Assembly: GCF_900111485.1 (NCBI RefSeq)
Contig: NZ_FOIC01000006.1
Span: 62,001 to 126,000, forward strand
Length of the DNA: 64,000 nt
Reading direction: 5' to 3'
DNA from: Natrinema hispanicum
GTDB taxonomy: Archaea > Halobacteriota > Halobacteria > Halobacteriales > Natrialbaceae
Part shown: one piece after another, positions 51,948 to 60,588 of the stretch
Layout of the letters: every line of letters begins with the position of its first letter
Position numbering within the stretch: the first letter of the stretch is position 1
Position numbers and translations under genes: made by a program
Notes under the pieces: model-generated
Databases searched by the model: none
The model's input: only the letters and a program-made list of their open reading frames with translations
What the model was told of the DNA's origin: nothing

Positions 51948-54302
51948 TCACTCCGCGGTCGCCATCTCGGCGTCCTCGGCGTCGGGGTCGGCTGCAGACC
52001 CGCCGCCACCGCCGAACAGTCGGCCACCGCCGGTCAGTACGTAGAGGACTGCGAGGCCGAGCAGGTACGTGAGCGCGATCGGGAAGGCAACCATGAACAT
52101 CGTGAGCACGCCCTCCGGGCTGGCAAAGGCGGCGAGGACGAAGATACCAACGACGACCGGCCGCCAACGCTCGAGCATCGAGCGGTAGCTGACGATCCCG
52201 CCGACGTGGAACAGCGCCATCGTGACGATGATATTCAGCAGGAAGCCGATGCCGACGGTCGTGAAGATCACGAGCCAGAAGAAGTTCTTGATCCGGTAGG
52301 AGATGACCATCCCGTTGCTGATCGCATCGGAGACCAGATACGAGATGATCGACGGTGCGACCCAGAAGAACCCGAGATAGGTGCCGACGCCGAAGCCAAC
52401 GATCAGGGAGCCACCCCAGACGACGAACGTGCGGCGGTCGCCGTAGACCAGCCCGCGCTCTTTGGCGGCCGGCCAGACGAAGTACAGGATCATCGGCAAC
52501 ACGGCGACGGCGGCGAGTAGCGTGCTCACTTTCACCTCGAAGATGAGCACCTCGACTGGGTGCAACGCGACGACGATGTCCATCTCGTTGATGAGTTGCT
52601 GGAGGGTCATCCCGCCGGGATCGACGTCGTTGCGGACGGCGACTTTCGCGAGGACGTCTTGGGGAACCCGACGGAGAAACAGGACGAACACGTCCCGGAG
52701 CCCGCCCGAATAGAGCCAGAAGAAGGTGCCACCCGCGACGAGCATGAACAGGCCGACGATGTAGAACATCTTCGAGGTGAGACTGCTGAGGATGAAGGCA
52801 ATGTCGTAGCCGTAGCCGCCGATGTCGTCTTCGGTCGTCTCGTCCTCGGTGAAGGGATCGAGCATGCCCGCGGCGGTACTCGAAAGCAGGCTTCCACCTC
52901 CGCCGCCTCCACCGCCTCCGCTGCCGCCGCCTTCACCGCCTGCTGTGGCGCTACCGGCGTCGCCTGTCGCCGTGCCGTCACCGCTTTCACCGGCGGCGTC
53001 GAGCGAGTCGAACCGATCGAGGATGGCCTGGGCCTTCTCCCGGTCGTCGTCGTACATCGCCTCTCGGGAGTACTCGAGCGCTTGGTCTTCGCTCATATTC
53101 TGGAAGACCGGTGTCGGGATGTCGGCGATGTCCTCGGCCGCAAGCGTCTCGAAGTCGACGTCCTCGTGGGTGTCGGCGCGCCGAATGTCGTCTTCGCGCG
53201 GATAGACCGGGCCCTGGAGGACGCGAATCGTGTAGCCGAGCAGGACGACGAAGCCGACGGCGGCGGCGACGATCATCCCGACCGCGATATCGCCGGCAAG
53301 GCCGTGCGTGTTCGCCGTTTGCTCGAGGCCGAGCGGTCCCGTCGGCCGAATCAGATCGGGGAGGGCAGGGAAGACCGACGCGTGGAGGTAGTCGAACGCG
53401 CCCTGGTTGACGGCGGCGGTGACGATGGCCGCGATGGCAGCGAGCAAGCCGCCGAACTGGAGGAGGCGTCGCTTGACGTGATCAGTGCCCGACCCTTCGG
53501 AGTGTGCCGCGCCGCGTCGGCGGATGTTGGAGACGACCTTCGAGAGGCCGAGACTAAAGACGTAGAGGGTGATCATCGGCATCGCCCACATGACCTGTGT
53601 GAACGGGTCCGGCGGCGAGAACACGGCCCCGAAAACGGCGATGAGGACGAACGCGTGTCGCCACCGGTCGCGGAACGTCTCGTAGGGAATGATCTCGGTG
53701 TAGGCCAGAATGCTCATCACGAGCGGCAACTGGGCGGCGAGTCCGAACGACAGCGTCAACAGCGCCATGAACTCGGTGAACTCGGTGATGCCGAAGCTCG
53801 GTTTGATGCCGGCGCTGACGGCGTTCTTTGCGAGGAACGCGAACGCGAAGGGGAAGAAGACGCTGTAGGCGTAGACGATCCCACCGACGAACAGCGACAG
53901 CGACAGCCCGACGAAGCCGGCGACGTAGCCTTTCGAGATCGGCACGACGCTGTGGTAGCCACGACGGCGGATCGCGTCCCGGGAGAAAAAGATCAATGCG
54001 GGAATGGCGACGATGATCCCCGTTATCATCCCGATTTTCGCCTGTAACAGGATCACCTCGAACGGCGTCCGCGTGATGATATCGGTCGAACCAGCGACCG
54101 TCTGGCCCATCTGCTTTGTCGCGGTCGCCTCGAGAAAGTCCCAGATGACCATGCGAAGGGCATAGAAGGAGCCGATAAAGCCCACAAGGAACACGATGAA
54201 CACCTTCTGGAGGTGTTGCTGGGCGCTCGAGAGGAGTGTGCCGACCGTCTCCCGGCCGGTATTGATGGCGCGGGCGGTATCCTCGTCGAGGGCAGAACTC
54301 AT
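51948..54302 (-). CDS. tatC2: TatCt: tandem TatC-TatC fusion of the Tat translocase
   Basis: A 784-residue twin-arginine translocation receptor with two TatC domains in one chain, as is established for haloarchaeal TatCt. Domain 1 (about 20-285) has FIVFLVGFIGSFYALRMVIWDFLE, TEFMALLTLSFGLAAQLPLVMS and FVLIAVFGAVFSPPDPFTQ; domain 2 (about 510-765) has KVSTLLAAVAVLPMILYFVWPA and FVLAAFASPEG. A hydrophilic linker between them contains a Gly/Ser-rich stretch (about 430-480). It exports folded proteins, which dominate haloarchaeal secretion. It is divergent from tatC1 across 140 bases. Confidence 0.94.
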   Translation of the reverse strand: MSSALDEDTARAINTGRETVGTLLSSAQQHLQKVFIVFLVGFIGSFYALRMVIWDFLEATATKQMGQTVAGSTDIITRTPFEVILLQAKIGMITGIIVAIPALIFFSRDAIRRRGYHSVVPISKGYVAGFVGLSLSLFVGGIVYAYSVFFPFAFAFLAKNAVSAGIKPSFGITEFTEFMALLTLSFGLAAQLPLVMSILAYTEIIPYETFRDRWRHAFVLIAVFGAVFSPPDPFTQVMWAMPMITLYVFSLGLSKVVSNIRRRGAAHSEGSGTDHVKRRLLQFGGLLAAIAAIVTAAVNQGAFDYLHASVFPALPDLIRPTGPLGLEQTANTHGLAGDIAVGMIVAAAVGFVVLLGYTIRVLQGPVYPREDDIRRADTHEDVDFETLAAEDIADIPTPVFQNMSEDQALEYSREAMYDDDREKAQAILDRFDSLDAAGESGDGTATGDAGSATAGGEGGGSGGGGGGGGGSLLSSTAAGMLDPFTEDETTEDDIGGYGYDIAFILSSLTSKMFYIVGLFMLVAGGTFFWLYSGGLRDVFVLFLRRVPQDVLAKVAVRNDVDPGGMTLQQLINEMDIVVALHPVEVLIFEVKVSTLLAAVAVLPMILYFVWPAAKERGLVYGDRRTFVVWGGSLIVGFGVGTYLGFFWVAPSIISYLVSDAISNGMVISYRIKNFFWLVIFTTVGIGFLLNIIVTMALFHVGGIVSYRSMLERWRPVVVGIFVLAAFASPEGVLTMFMVAFPIALTYLLGLAVLYVLTGGGRLFGGGGGSAADPDAEDAEMATAE

Positions 54303-54403
54303 TGGGTTGGGGTAACTGACATCCAGTTATCAACCTTTCGAGTGGATATGCGGGCTCGAAGCCCGATCGATCGCCCTTCTCACCCTCTCGCGGTCACCGT
54401 AAG

Positions 54404-54414
54404 AAAAAGGCCTA
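54404..54414 (+). promoter_or_regulatory. TATA-like box for tatC1
   Basis: AGGCCTATAACC is centred about 31 bases before the ATG at 54443, in the shared divergent gap with the TatCt gene. Confidence 0.45.
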
Positions 54415-54442
54415 TAACCGGTGGCCTATCACTAACCCGTAG

Positions 54443-55366
54443 ATGTCGGACGAGCCGGTCGATGACCGCGACCGCGAGGGTCCGCCAGAGCCACAGGAGG
54501 GCTCCGATGAGCCCCAGCCAGCCCTCGCGGACGCAGACGCGGCGTCGCCGCCCCTCGAGACCGACGGCGAGGGCGTCGTCGGCGATCACCCGTCTCCCGA
54601 GCCGACCTATCCCGACTCCGATGACGACCTGGGGGGCGTCTCGACGCCGCCGGGCGACGAGGAGATGCCACTGGCCGATCACATCGAGGAGATGGTGCTT
54701 CGGCTGGCGGTCGTGTTGCTCTTTGCGGCCGGCGGGACGGCGATCGGCCTGCTGTGGGCCTCCCAGGCAATCGAGTTCGTCTGGTTCTCCGTCTTCCCGT
54801 CCGGCGGCAACGCGCCGCCACCGCACGTCTACCAGCCCCTCGAGCTGTGGCTGACCCGGATCAAGGTCGCGTCGCTGCTGGGGATCATGGTCGCGCTGCC
54901 GGCGTTCGTCTACGAGTGTTACCTGTTTATGCGGCCAGGGCTGTATCCAAACGAGCGTAAATACTACCTCGCGGCCGTCCCGACGAGCGTCGTGCTCGGC
55001 GCGATCGGGATGTTGTTCTCGTATGTGCTCGTGTTGCCGATCCTCTTTCAGTATTTCACCTACTACGCCGAGGGCAGCGCCATCGTCGCGTACGCACTCG
55101 GCGAGACGTTCAACCTGATCATCACGTTGATGGGCTTTCTCGCAATCGTCTTCCAGATTCCGCTCTTTATCATGCTGGCGATCATGATGGGCGTGACGAC
55201 CCGGCGCTGGCTGGCCCAGAAGCGGCTGTACTTCTGGGCGGCGTTCGCGGGCCTGGCATTCATGTTCACGCTCGACCCAACCGGGATGGCACCCATCCTC
55301 GTCGCCGTCACCATGATCCTGCTGTTCGAAGGGACGCTGTTCGTCCTGAAGTGGGTCGGCCGATAA
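54443..55366 (+). CDS. tatC1: TatCo: single TatC subunit of the Tat translocase
   Basis: A 307-residue six-helix TatC with an N-terminal acidic extension of about 75 residues rich in Asp, Pro and Glu, typical of haloarchaea. Core blocks: MPLADHIEEMVLRLAVVLLF, PLELWLTRIKVASLLGIMVALPAFVYECYLFMRPGLYPNERKY-type region, FNLIITLMGFLAIVFQIPL and AFMFTLDPTGMAPILVAV. It recognises twin-arginine signals together with TatCt and TatA, neither a tatA gene nor other Tat genes being in the window. The halocyanin at 10.9 kb is a likely substrate. Confidence 0.94.
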   Translation: MSDEPVDDRDREGPPEPQEGSDEPQPALADADAASPPLETDGEGVVGDHPSPEPTYPDSDDDLGGVSTPPGDEEMPLADHIEEMVLRLAVVLLFAAGGTAIGLLWASQAIEFVWFSVFPSGGNAPPPHVYQPLELWLTRIKVASLLGIMVALPAFVYECYLFMRPGLYPNERKYYLAAVPTSVVLGAIGMLFSYVLVLPILFQYFTYYAEGSAIVAYALGETFNLIITLMGFLAIVFQIPLFIMLAIMMGVTTRRWLAQKRLYFWAAFAGLAFMFTLDPTGMAPILVAVTMILLFEGTLFVLKWVGR

Positions 55367-55455
55367 TCGACTGATGTCGCGGCAACTCGCTGTCGGTGGT
55401 CGCTGGCTCGGTTCGTCACACGCTCGAGCCACGCTGCTCGAGCGAGGTGACCGCC

Positions 55456-57579
55456 GTGGCTGACCGCGTCCCGACGACGTGTATGCGCTGTGCGGTCGGC
55501 TGTGGACTCCGCCAGCAGCCCGCCGACCAGGGCAACGGCCTCAGGGCCGTCAGTGGCGATCCAACGCATCCGATCAGCCAGGGGCTGGCCTGTCGGCGCG
55601 GCATCCGCGAGACCGCCGATCCAGACGGCGAGCGGCTGACTCAGCCACTCGTTCGCGAGGACGGCGACCTCGTCGCGACGACCTGGGAGGTCGCCCTCGA
55701 GCGTGCGACCGATGGACTCAGAACCGCGCTCGCTCGAAGCAGCGATGCTGTCGCCGTCCTGGGCAGCGGCCAGCAAACCACCGAGGCTGCCTACGCGCTG
55801 GGGAAACTCGCCCGCGGTGGCATCGGCACGCGGTACTACGATGCGAACACGACGCTGTGTATGGCGTCGGCGGTCACTGCCTACGATGACGCCTTCGGCA
55901 GCGACGCGCCGCCACCGACCTATGACGACATTCCTGCGGCCGAGAGCCACGTTGTCTGGGGAGCGAACCCCGCGGTCGCCCATCCCGTCTTGTTCCGCTG
56001 GATTCGCCAGTCCGCGGCCCAAGACGACTCTCGACTCATCGTCGTCGACCCCGTCCACAGCGAGACTGCCGCGGCCGCCGACCTCCACGTCTCGCTCGAG
56101 CCCGGCGGCGACCGCGCGCTCGCTCGAGGGGTCCTCGCTCGTGTCCTCGAAACAAATCGGGTCGATGAGGACTTCGTCGCCGAGGCGACGATCGGGTTCG
56201 AGGCGCTCTGCGCGGACCTGCCCGACGTAGCCGACGCCGCCACGCGGGCGGGTGTCTCGATGGCCGACATCGAACGGCTGGCCGACGCGCTCGCGGCTCC
56301 GACGCTGCTGTACTGGGGGATGGGAATCAACCAGAGCGTCAACGGGACCGCGGCTGCGGGTGCGCTGATCGATCTGTGTCTCGCGACCGGCAACCTCCGG
56401 CCAGGGTCGGGGCCGTTCTCGCTGACTGGCCAGGCCAATTCGATGGGCACCCGCGTCTGCTCTGCGAAGGGAACCTGGCCCGGCCATCGCCCCTTCGACG
56501 ATCCCGATCATCGCAGGACAGTCGCTGCGGCCTGGGATGTCCCGGTCTCGCGACTCCCCAGCGATCCGGGCCCAGGCCCGGTCGGCCTCGTCGACGCGAT
56601 CGGCGACGAGGTCGAGGCGGTCTACGCGGTCGCGACGAACCCCGTCGCGGGCATGCCGGACGCAACGCGCGTCCGCGAGCGACTCGCGGATGCCTTTCTC
56701 ATCGTCCAGGACGCCTTCCAGGGCGAGACGGTCGACTACGCCGATGTCGTCCTTCCCGCGGCGACGTGGGGCGAGACCGAGGGGACGACGATTTCCATGG
56801 ATCGAACTGTCTCGCGAGTGCGGGCCGCGACGGAGCCGCCGGCGGGTGTTCGGACGGATCTCGAGCTCATCGGTCGGCTCGCCGAGCGCCTCGTTCCTGA
56901 CCTGTTCGATGACCAGCTCGAGCCCGCCACAGTCTTCGACGAGTTCGCGGCGCTGACCGCCGGTACCCCGGCCGACTGCTCGGGGCTCAGTTATGAGCGA
57001 CTCGCGGCCGAACGTGCCGTCCGCTGGCCGGCACCGACTGCGGACGGGTCGGTCGGCTACCGGTACTACGACGGCGGACCCGACGATGGCGCGGATGCCG
57101 ACGCATCGTGGACGTTCCCGACGCCGTCTGGGCGGGCGCGGTTCTCGAGCAACGAGACTCGACCGCTTCCCGACCCGCCAGACGACGCCTACCCGCTTAC
57201 GCTGACGACCGCACGCCGGTCGGACGCGTACAACACCGGGGTGCGAACTGACACGGACGACGTTCCGACGGCGCGGCTCAGTCCGGCGACGGCGGCCGCG
57301 TTCGCGGCTGTCCTCGAGCAGCCCGCCGACGGACCCGCTGACGACGAGCGCCGACTGGCACGGCTCTGTTCTCGGCGAGCCGCGGTCACTGTTCGCGTCG
57401 AATCCGACGCGGCGATCCCTGATGGCGTCGTCTGGCTGCCGATCCATCATTCGAGCGTCAACACCCTCACGATCGCTGCCGTCGATCCACGGTCGAAGGA
57501 GCCGAATTTCAAGCAGTGTGCGGTTCGTCTCGAGCCGCCCCGTGATCCGGTCGGCGAGAGCGGCCTCGACGATTCCTGA
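55456..57579 (+). CDS. Molybdopterin oxidoreductase, assimilatory nitrate reductase (NasA)-like
   Basis: A 707-residue bis-MGD enzyme. The N-terminal [4Fe-4S] site is CMRCAVGCG plus a fourth Cys in GLACRRG. Family blocks include EAAYALGKLARGGIGTRYYDAN, GMGINQSVNGTAAAGALIDL, NLRPGSGPFSLTGQANSMGTR and NPVAGMPDAT. It most resembles haloarchaeal NasA (cytoplasmic, no Tat signal), but no ferredoxin, nitrite reductase or nitrate transporter gene is adjacent, so formate dehydrogenase or another relative stays possible. The start is GTG at 55456: the frame is open to 55396, but the DRVPTTCMRCAVG opening fits only from there. Confidence 0.8.
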   Translation: MADRVPTTCMRCAVGCGLRQQPADQGNGLRAVSGDPTHPISQGLACRRGIRETADPDGERLTQPLVREDGDLVATTWEVALERATDGLRTALARSSDAVAVLGSGQQTTEAAYALGKLARGGIGTRYYDANTTLCMASAVTAYDDAFGSDAPPPTYDDIPAAESHVVWGANPAVAHPVLFRWIRQSAAQDDSRLIVVDPVHSETAAAADLHVSLEPGGDRALARGVLARVLETNRVDEDFVAEATIGFEALCADLPDVADAATRAGVSMADIERLADALAAPTLLYWGMGINQSVNGTAAAGALIDLCLATGNLRPGSGPFSLTGQANSMGTRVCSAKGTWPGHRPFDDPDHRRTVAAAWDVPVSRLPSDPGPGPVGLVDAIGDEVEAVYAVATNPVAGMPDATRVRERLADAFLIVQDAFQGETVDYADVVLPAATWGETEGTTISMDRTVSRVRAATEPPAGVRTDLELIGRLAERLVPDLFDDQLEPATVFDEFAALTAGTPADCSGLSYERLAAERAVRWPAPTADGSVGYRYYDGGPDDGADADASWTFPTPSGRARFSSNETRPLPDPPDDAYPLTLTTARRSDAYNTGVRTDTDDVPTARLSPATAAAFAAVLEQPADGPADDERRLARLCSRRAAVTVRVESDAAIPDGVVWLPIHHSSVNTLTIAAVDPRSKEPNFKQCAVRLEPPRDPVGESGLDDS

Positions 57580-57632
57580 CCGCCGCTAACCCCGGGCACG
57601 TATTTATCAACTACCGGAACGTATTGGGATGT

Positions 57633-57917
57633 ATGCCAGAAGAAGTGCTGTTCAAATCCGAAAGCGACCTGAACAGGGGCGAAATCGCGTCGTTACTCCG
57701 TCGCGTCGCGGACAATCTGGATGCCGGCGAGGCGATCACGCTCTCGGCTGGCTCCGACTCCGTCACCCTCGACCCGCCGGCGCGGCCGACCTTCGAGGTC
57801 AAAGCCGAACGCGAAGGACCGACCGACGCACCCGGTGAACTGTCAATCGAGTTCGAACTCGAGTGGGACGAAGACGGCGGCGACGGTGGCGGCGGTGGCG
57901 ACCTCTCGATCGAGTAA
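57633..57917 (+). CDS. amphi-Trp domain protein
   Basis: A 94-residue protein: MPEEVLFKSESDLNRGEIASLLRRVADNLDAGEAITLSAG is the conserved first half, followed by strands SVTLDPPARPTFEVKAERE and a GELSIEFELEW strand. It ends in a Gly/Asp-rich tail. The domain is found in archaea and bacteria; function unknown. CGTATTTATCA at about 57599-57609 is 28 bases before the ATG, a leaderless layout. The TAA stop overlaps the first base of the family-1 repeat. Confidence 0.85.
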   Translation: MPEEVLFKSESDLNRGEIASLLRRVADNLDAGEAITLSAGSDSVTLDPPARPTFEVKAEREGPTDAPGELSIEFELEWDEDGGDGGGGGDLSIE

Positions 57918-58026
57918 TACTGCCGGACAGAACGGTTCAGACATCGATTGCATTCGAGACGCTGTCGCCGTCGGCGACAGCCGTCAGGACGCGATCGAGT
58001 AGTCACTGACGGTTGTCCGGGAGGAT
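57917..58026. repeat. Family-1 small inverted-repeat element, copy B (110 bp)
   Basis: Same length as copy A and reversed relative to it. Left end ATACTGCCGGACAGAACGG, right end CGGTTGTCCGGGAGGAT. The central GCTGTCGCC-GTC-GGCGACAGC stem is perfect at 57961-57981. It starts on the last base of the amphi-Trp stop and ends 2 bases before the stop codon of the convergent gene, so the whole intergenic gap is the element. Confidence 0.75.
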
Positions 58027-58028
58027 CC

Positions 58029-58385
58029 CTACCGGTGTTCGCGGGTGCGCTCGTAGGCGTACTCGAGCGCGTCCTCGAGCGAACCGGGACCGTCGTAGCT
58101 GGCTGAAAAGAGAGCCATGAACTGCCGAGCGATCTGCTTACACCGTTCGAACGTCAGAACGCGTCGTACTCGCATCGTGTCCGAGAGATCCAGCCCCGGA
58201 TAGCTCGTCGCGGTCAGTGCGTAGCCGGGGTGGTCCTCGCCGTCGAGCGAGGCCGGGGCGACTTTGAGGCGGAGGTCTCCTGACTCGTGGCGATACGTTC
58301 GATACTCCATCTCTCGGTCGGTATGCGTCGGGGTGTAGGTCCGAGACTCTTCGGTCGTCCACTCGAGCGGCACGTCAGCGTCCAT
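58029..58385 (-). CDS. Uncharacterised 118-residue protein
   Basis: A cytoplasmic protein: MDADVPLEWTTEESRTYTPT, then a beta-rich middle (MEYRTYRHESGDLRLKVAPA; GYALTATSYPGLDLSDTM) and a helical end (FERCKQIARQFMALFSASY; LEDALEYAYERTREH). I do not recognise the family. Codon use and acidity match the neighbours, so it is a real gene. It is convergent with the amphi-Trp gene and separated from it only by the family-1 repeat element. Confidence 0.7.
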   Translation of the reverse strand: MDADVPLEWTTEESRTYTPTHTDREMEYRTYRHESGDLRLKVAPASLDGEDHPGYALTATSYPGLDLSDTMRVRRVLTFERCKQIARQFMALFSASYDGPGSLEDALEYAYERTREHR

Positions 58386-58597
58386 CGATCACTCCTATTG
58401 GCCCAAAAGCTACGTCCGTATCGCAACGTGCAATATTCCCGAACACAATGCCGCTATCTTCACTATTGGAGAGTTCATGCTACAAAATGCGGTTATATTC
58501 TGACTGTTCGTCTATCGATACTACGTCGTGGCGGACGATCGACGAATCTCCGGTCCGAATCGAATGATGTCGGTGGCAGCCGGGCTAATGAGCGCGA

Positions 58598-59443
58598 TCA
58601 GTCGTCGCTCGAGGATTCCGCCGTGGCCTCCTCGTCGCCCGCGGGGCTGACGCTGCCGGTCCGGTAGCCATGAAGATCGAGCGTCACATGCTCGAACCCC
58701 AACTGCGAGAGTTCCTCGCGAACCGTCTCCGCGAACTCACGGGTCAACGCACGCTCGAGTTCCTCGGGCGCGACCTCGATCCGGGCGAGGCCGTCGTGGT
58801 CGCGGACGCGGAACTGGTCGAAGCCCCACTGGCGCAACAGGGCCTCGGCCCGTTCGATTCGCGTAAGTCGGTCGTCGGTGACTGCGAGTCCGGTCGGGAT
58901 GCGCGAGGAGAGACAGGCCATCGAGGGCTTGTCGGCGACCGAGAGGCCGTAGTGGGCGGCGATCTCGCGGACCTCTGCTTTCGTGATGTCGTGGGCAAGC
59001 AGCGGCGAGTGAACGTCGAGTTCGTCGACCGCTTGCAGGCCGGGCCGGTGGCCAGCGCCCGGATCGTCAGCGTTGGTCCCGTCACAGACCGTCCCGATCC
59101 CGAGTTCGCGGGCGGTCGCTTGCATCTCGCCAAGGCGCATCGTCCGGCAGTGATAGCAGCGATCGTCGTCGTTTTCGACGAACGCGTCGCTGTCGAGTTC
59201 CGAAAAGGAGACGATCTTGTGGCGGATGCCAATCTCGTCGGCGACGCGTTTGGCGTCCTCGAGTTCTGCCTCGGGGAGCGTCTCACTCTTTGCAGTGCAG
59301 GCGACGGCATCGTCGCCGAGTGCGTCGTGGGCGAGTGCGGCCACCACGCTCGAGTCGACCCCGCCGGAGAAGGCCACGAGGACCCCATCGCGGGCCGCGA
59401 GGTCGTCGCGGGCGGCCTCGCGTTTCGCCTCGACCGATGTCAT
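58598..59443 (-). CDS. larE: ATP-dependent sacrificial sulfur transferase LarE
   Basis: A 281-residue PP-loop ATPase that donates a sulfur from its own cysteine in building the nickel-pincer cofactor of lactate racemase. The PP-loop is VAFSGGVDSSVVAAL near residues 24-38; CYHCR and ACLSSRIPTG carry conserved Cys, the latter the likely sacrificial one. The frame is open up to 59674, but MTSVEAKREAARDDL from 59443 is the normal start. No larB or larC genes are close, so use in another thiolation pathway is possible. Confidence 0.9.
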   Translation of the reverse strand: MTSVEAKREAARDDLAARDGVLVAFSGGVDSSVVAALAHDALGDDAVACTAKSETLPEAELEDAKRVADEIGIRHKIVSFSELDSDAFVENDDDRCYHCRTMRLGEMQATARELGIGTVCDGTNADDPGAGHRPGLQAVDELDVHSPLLAHDITKAEVREIAAHYGLSVADKPSMACLSSRIPTGLAVTDDRLTRIERAEALLRQWGFDQFRVRDHDGLARIEVAPEELERALTREFAETVREELSQLGFEHVTLDLHGYRTGSVSPAGDEEATAESSSDD

Positions 59444-59590
59444 GACCCGTCGTTCGGGCCGCGCGGCCAAAAGGACGTTGTCACGATGCCGTGCGGTCTC
59501 GATCGTCTGTCGCCGACACAGTGGACGGCTGCAGTCAGTAGCGCGCCCGGTGGTTAAGGCGTTGTCCGGCGGAGGATTGCTGAGACGACT

Positions 59591-60151
59591 ATGATCCTCG
59601 TCGACCGCCTCCGCTCGCTTTCCGAGACCGAGGGGCACACTGAAGCCGCAGACGACCGCCCGCGCAAAGAACACGTCGCCGACGCCGTCGTTCGCGGGAT
59701 TCAGGGCGGGTTCGTCGCGACGCTCATTATGACCGCCTTTCGCCTGCCACTCTTGCGATCGCTGCCCCCGTCGGCGAACTTCTGGTCACAGTACGTCAGC
59801 CGTGATACCCCCGGCAATCATCCGCGTATCTCTCTGGTCTTGCACATACTCTATGGCGTTGGGTCCGGTGCGATCTTCGGTGTCCTCTTTGCCCGGTACG
59901 ATGCCGGCCGATCCATCGAGCCCGAACAGCGCGGGCTCGTCTGGGGATCGATCTATGGGCTGGCCCTGTCTGCCGTCGGCGTGCAGGTCGTGTTACAGGA
60001 CCTCCTCGACATCCGCCTCGAGGCCGACGAACTCGCGCTCTTCCACGCCGGCCACCTCGTTTACGGCCTCTCGCTGGGTGCCTGGGTCGGCTCCCGAACC
60101 GAGGGCGTGGACGATCCTGACCGGGAGTACGAGTACGCCGGTGGCAACTGA
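59591..60151 (+). CDS. Uncharacterised membrane protein
   Basis: A 186-residue protein. After a charged N-terminus (about 1-33) there are four hydrophobic segments: GIQGGFVATLIMTAFRLPLL, HILYGVGSGAIFGVLFA, LVWGSIYGLALSAVGVQVVL and HAGHLVYGLSLGAWVGS. The Gly-rich, small-residue helices and the first GGFVATLIMTA motif are reminiscent of YagU/DUF6789-type membrane proteins, but I am not sure. It ends in an acidic tail. It is divergent from larE across 147 bases. Confidence 0.7.
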   Translation: MILVDRLRSLSETEGHTEAADDRPRKEHVADAVVRGIQGGFVATLIMTAFRLPLLRSLPPSANFWSQYVSRDTPGNHPRISLVLHILYGVGSGAIFGVLFARYDAGRSIEPEQRGLVWGSIYGLALSAVGVQVVLQDLLDIRLEADELALFHAGHLVYGLSLGAWVGSRTEGVDDPDREYEYAGGN

Positions 60152-60240
60152 TTGTCGTCCATCGTTGTCCGTGACGCAGGCTCGAGGTGACTGAACACGC
60201 AAGCCGGACGCCGATCAGTCACCGTCGTCTAGCTGCTGTC

Positions 60241-60582
60241 GTGACCGACTACTCGGTGCACGAACCCGACGTTTCGGGGACGACGACCGAGGAATGGGAT
60301 GAGCCACAACTCGAGGACTTCGACACCGACGATATAGGCGAGGTCGCGGATCACTTCATCCTCTTGGCGTCGGGATTCCCGCCGGAGAACTTCACTGACC
60401 TCAAGCTTCCGGTGGTCGAGCCCGACGGCGACCTTAACAAGAACGCCTTGCAGACGGCCAAAAGCGGCGGCCACGGCGCTGGCGCGATCGACGATAGAGA
60501 CGAAGAGAAACAGGAATCGTTCGAGGAGCTGATCGACAATCTCGCGAACGAGGGCTTCGAGAACGCCGATTTCGGGGAGTGA
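60241..60582 (+). CDS. Uncharacterised acidic protein (113 residues)
   Basis: A very acidic cytoplasmic protein: it begins TDYSVHEPDVSGTTTEEWDE and continues FDTDDIGEVADHFILLASGFPPENFTDLKLP and ALQTAKSGGHGAGAID, ending FEELIDNLANEGFENADFGE. I take the GTG at 60241 as start, since the frame above it (from 60187) is basic. It has no membrane segment and no family I can name; the strict acidity suggests a real haloarchaeal gene. It is convergent with the DUF368 gene, 6 bases away. Confidence 0.7.
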   Translation: MTDYSVHEPDVSGTTTEEWDEPQLEDFDTDDIGEVADHFILLASGFPPENFTDLKLPVVEPDGDLNKNALQTAKSGGHGAGAIDDRDEEKQESFEELIDNLANEGFENADFGE

Positions 60583-60588
60583 GCGGCG

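Noticed and set aside
52560-54047. 495-codon plus-strand frame opposite the TatCt gene
   Set aside because: A GC-rich antisense shadow: the minus strand encodes TatC helices with clear family motifs.
59444-59674. 77-residue N-terminal extension of LarE
   Set aside because: Basic sequence overlapping the start of the divergent gene; LarE proteins start near MTSVEAKREA.
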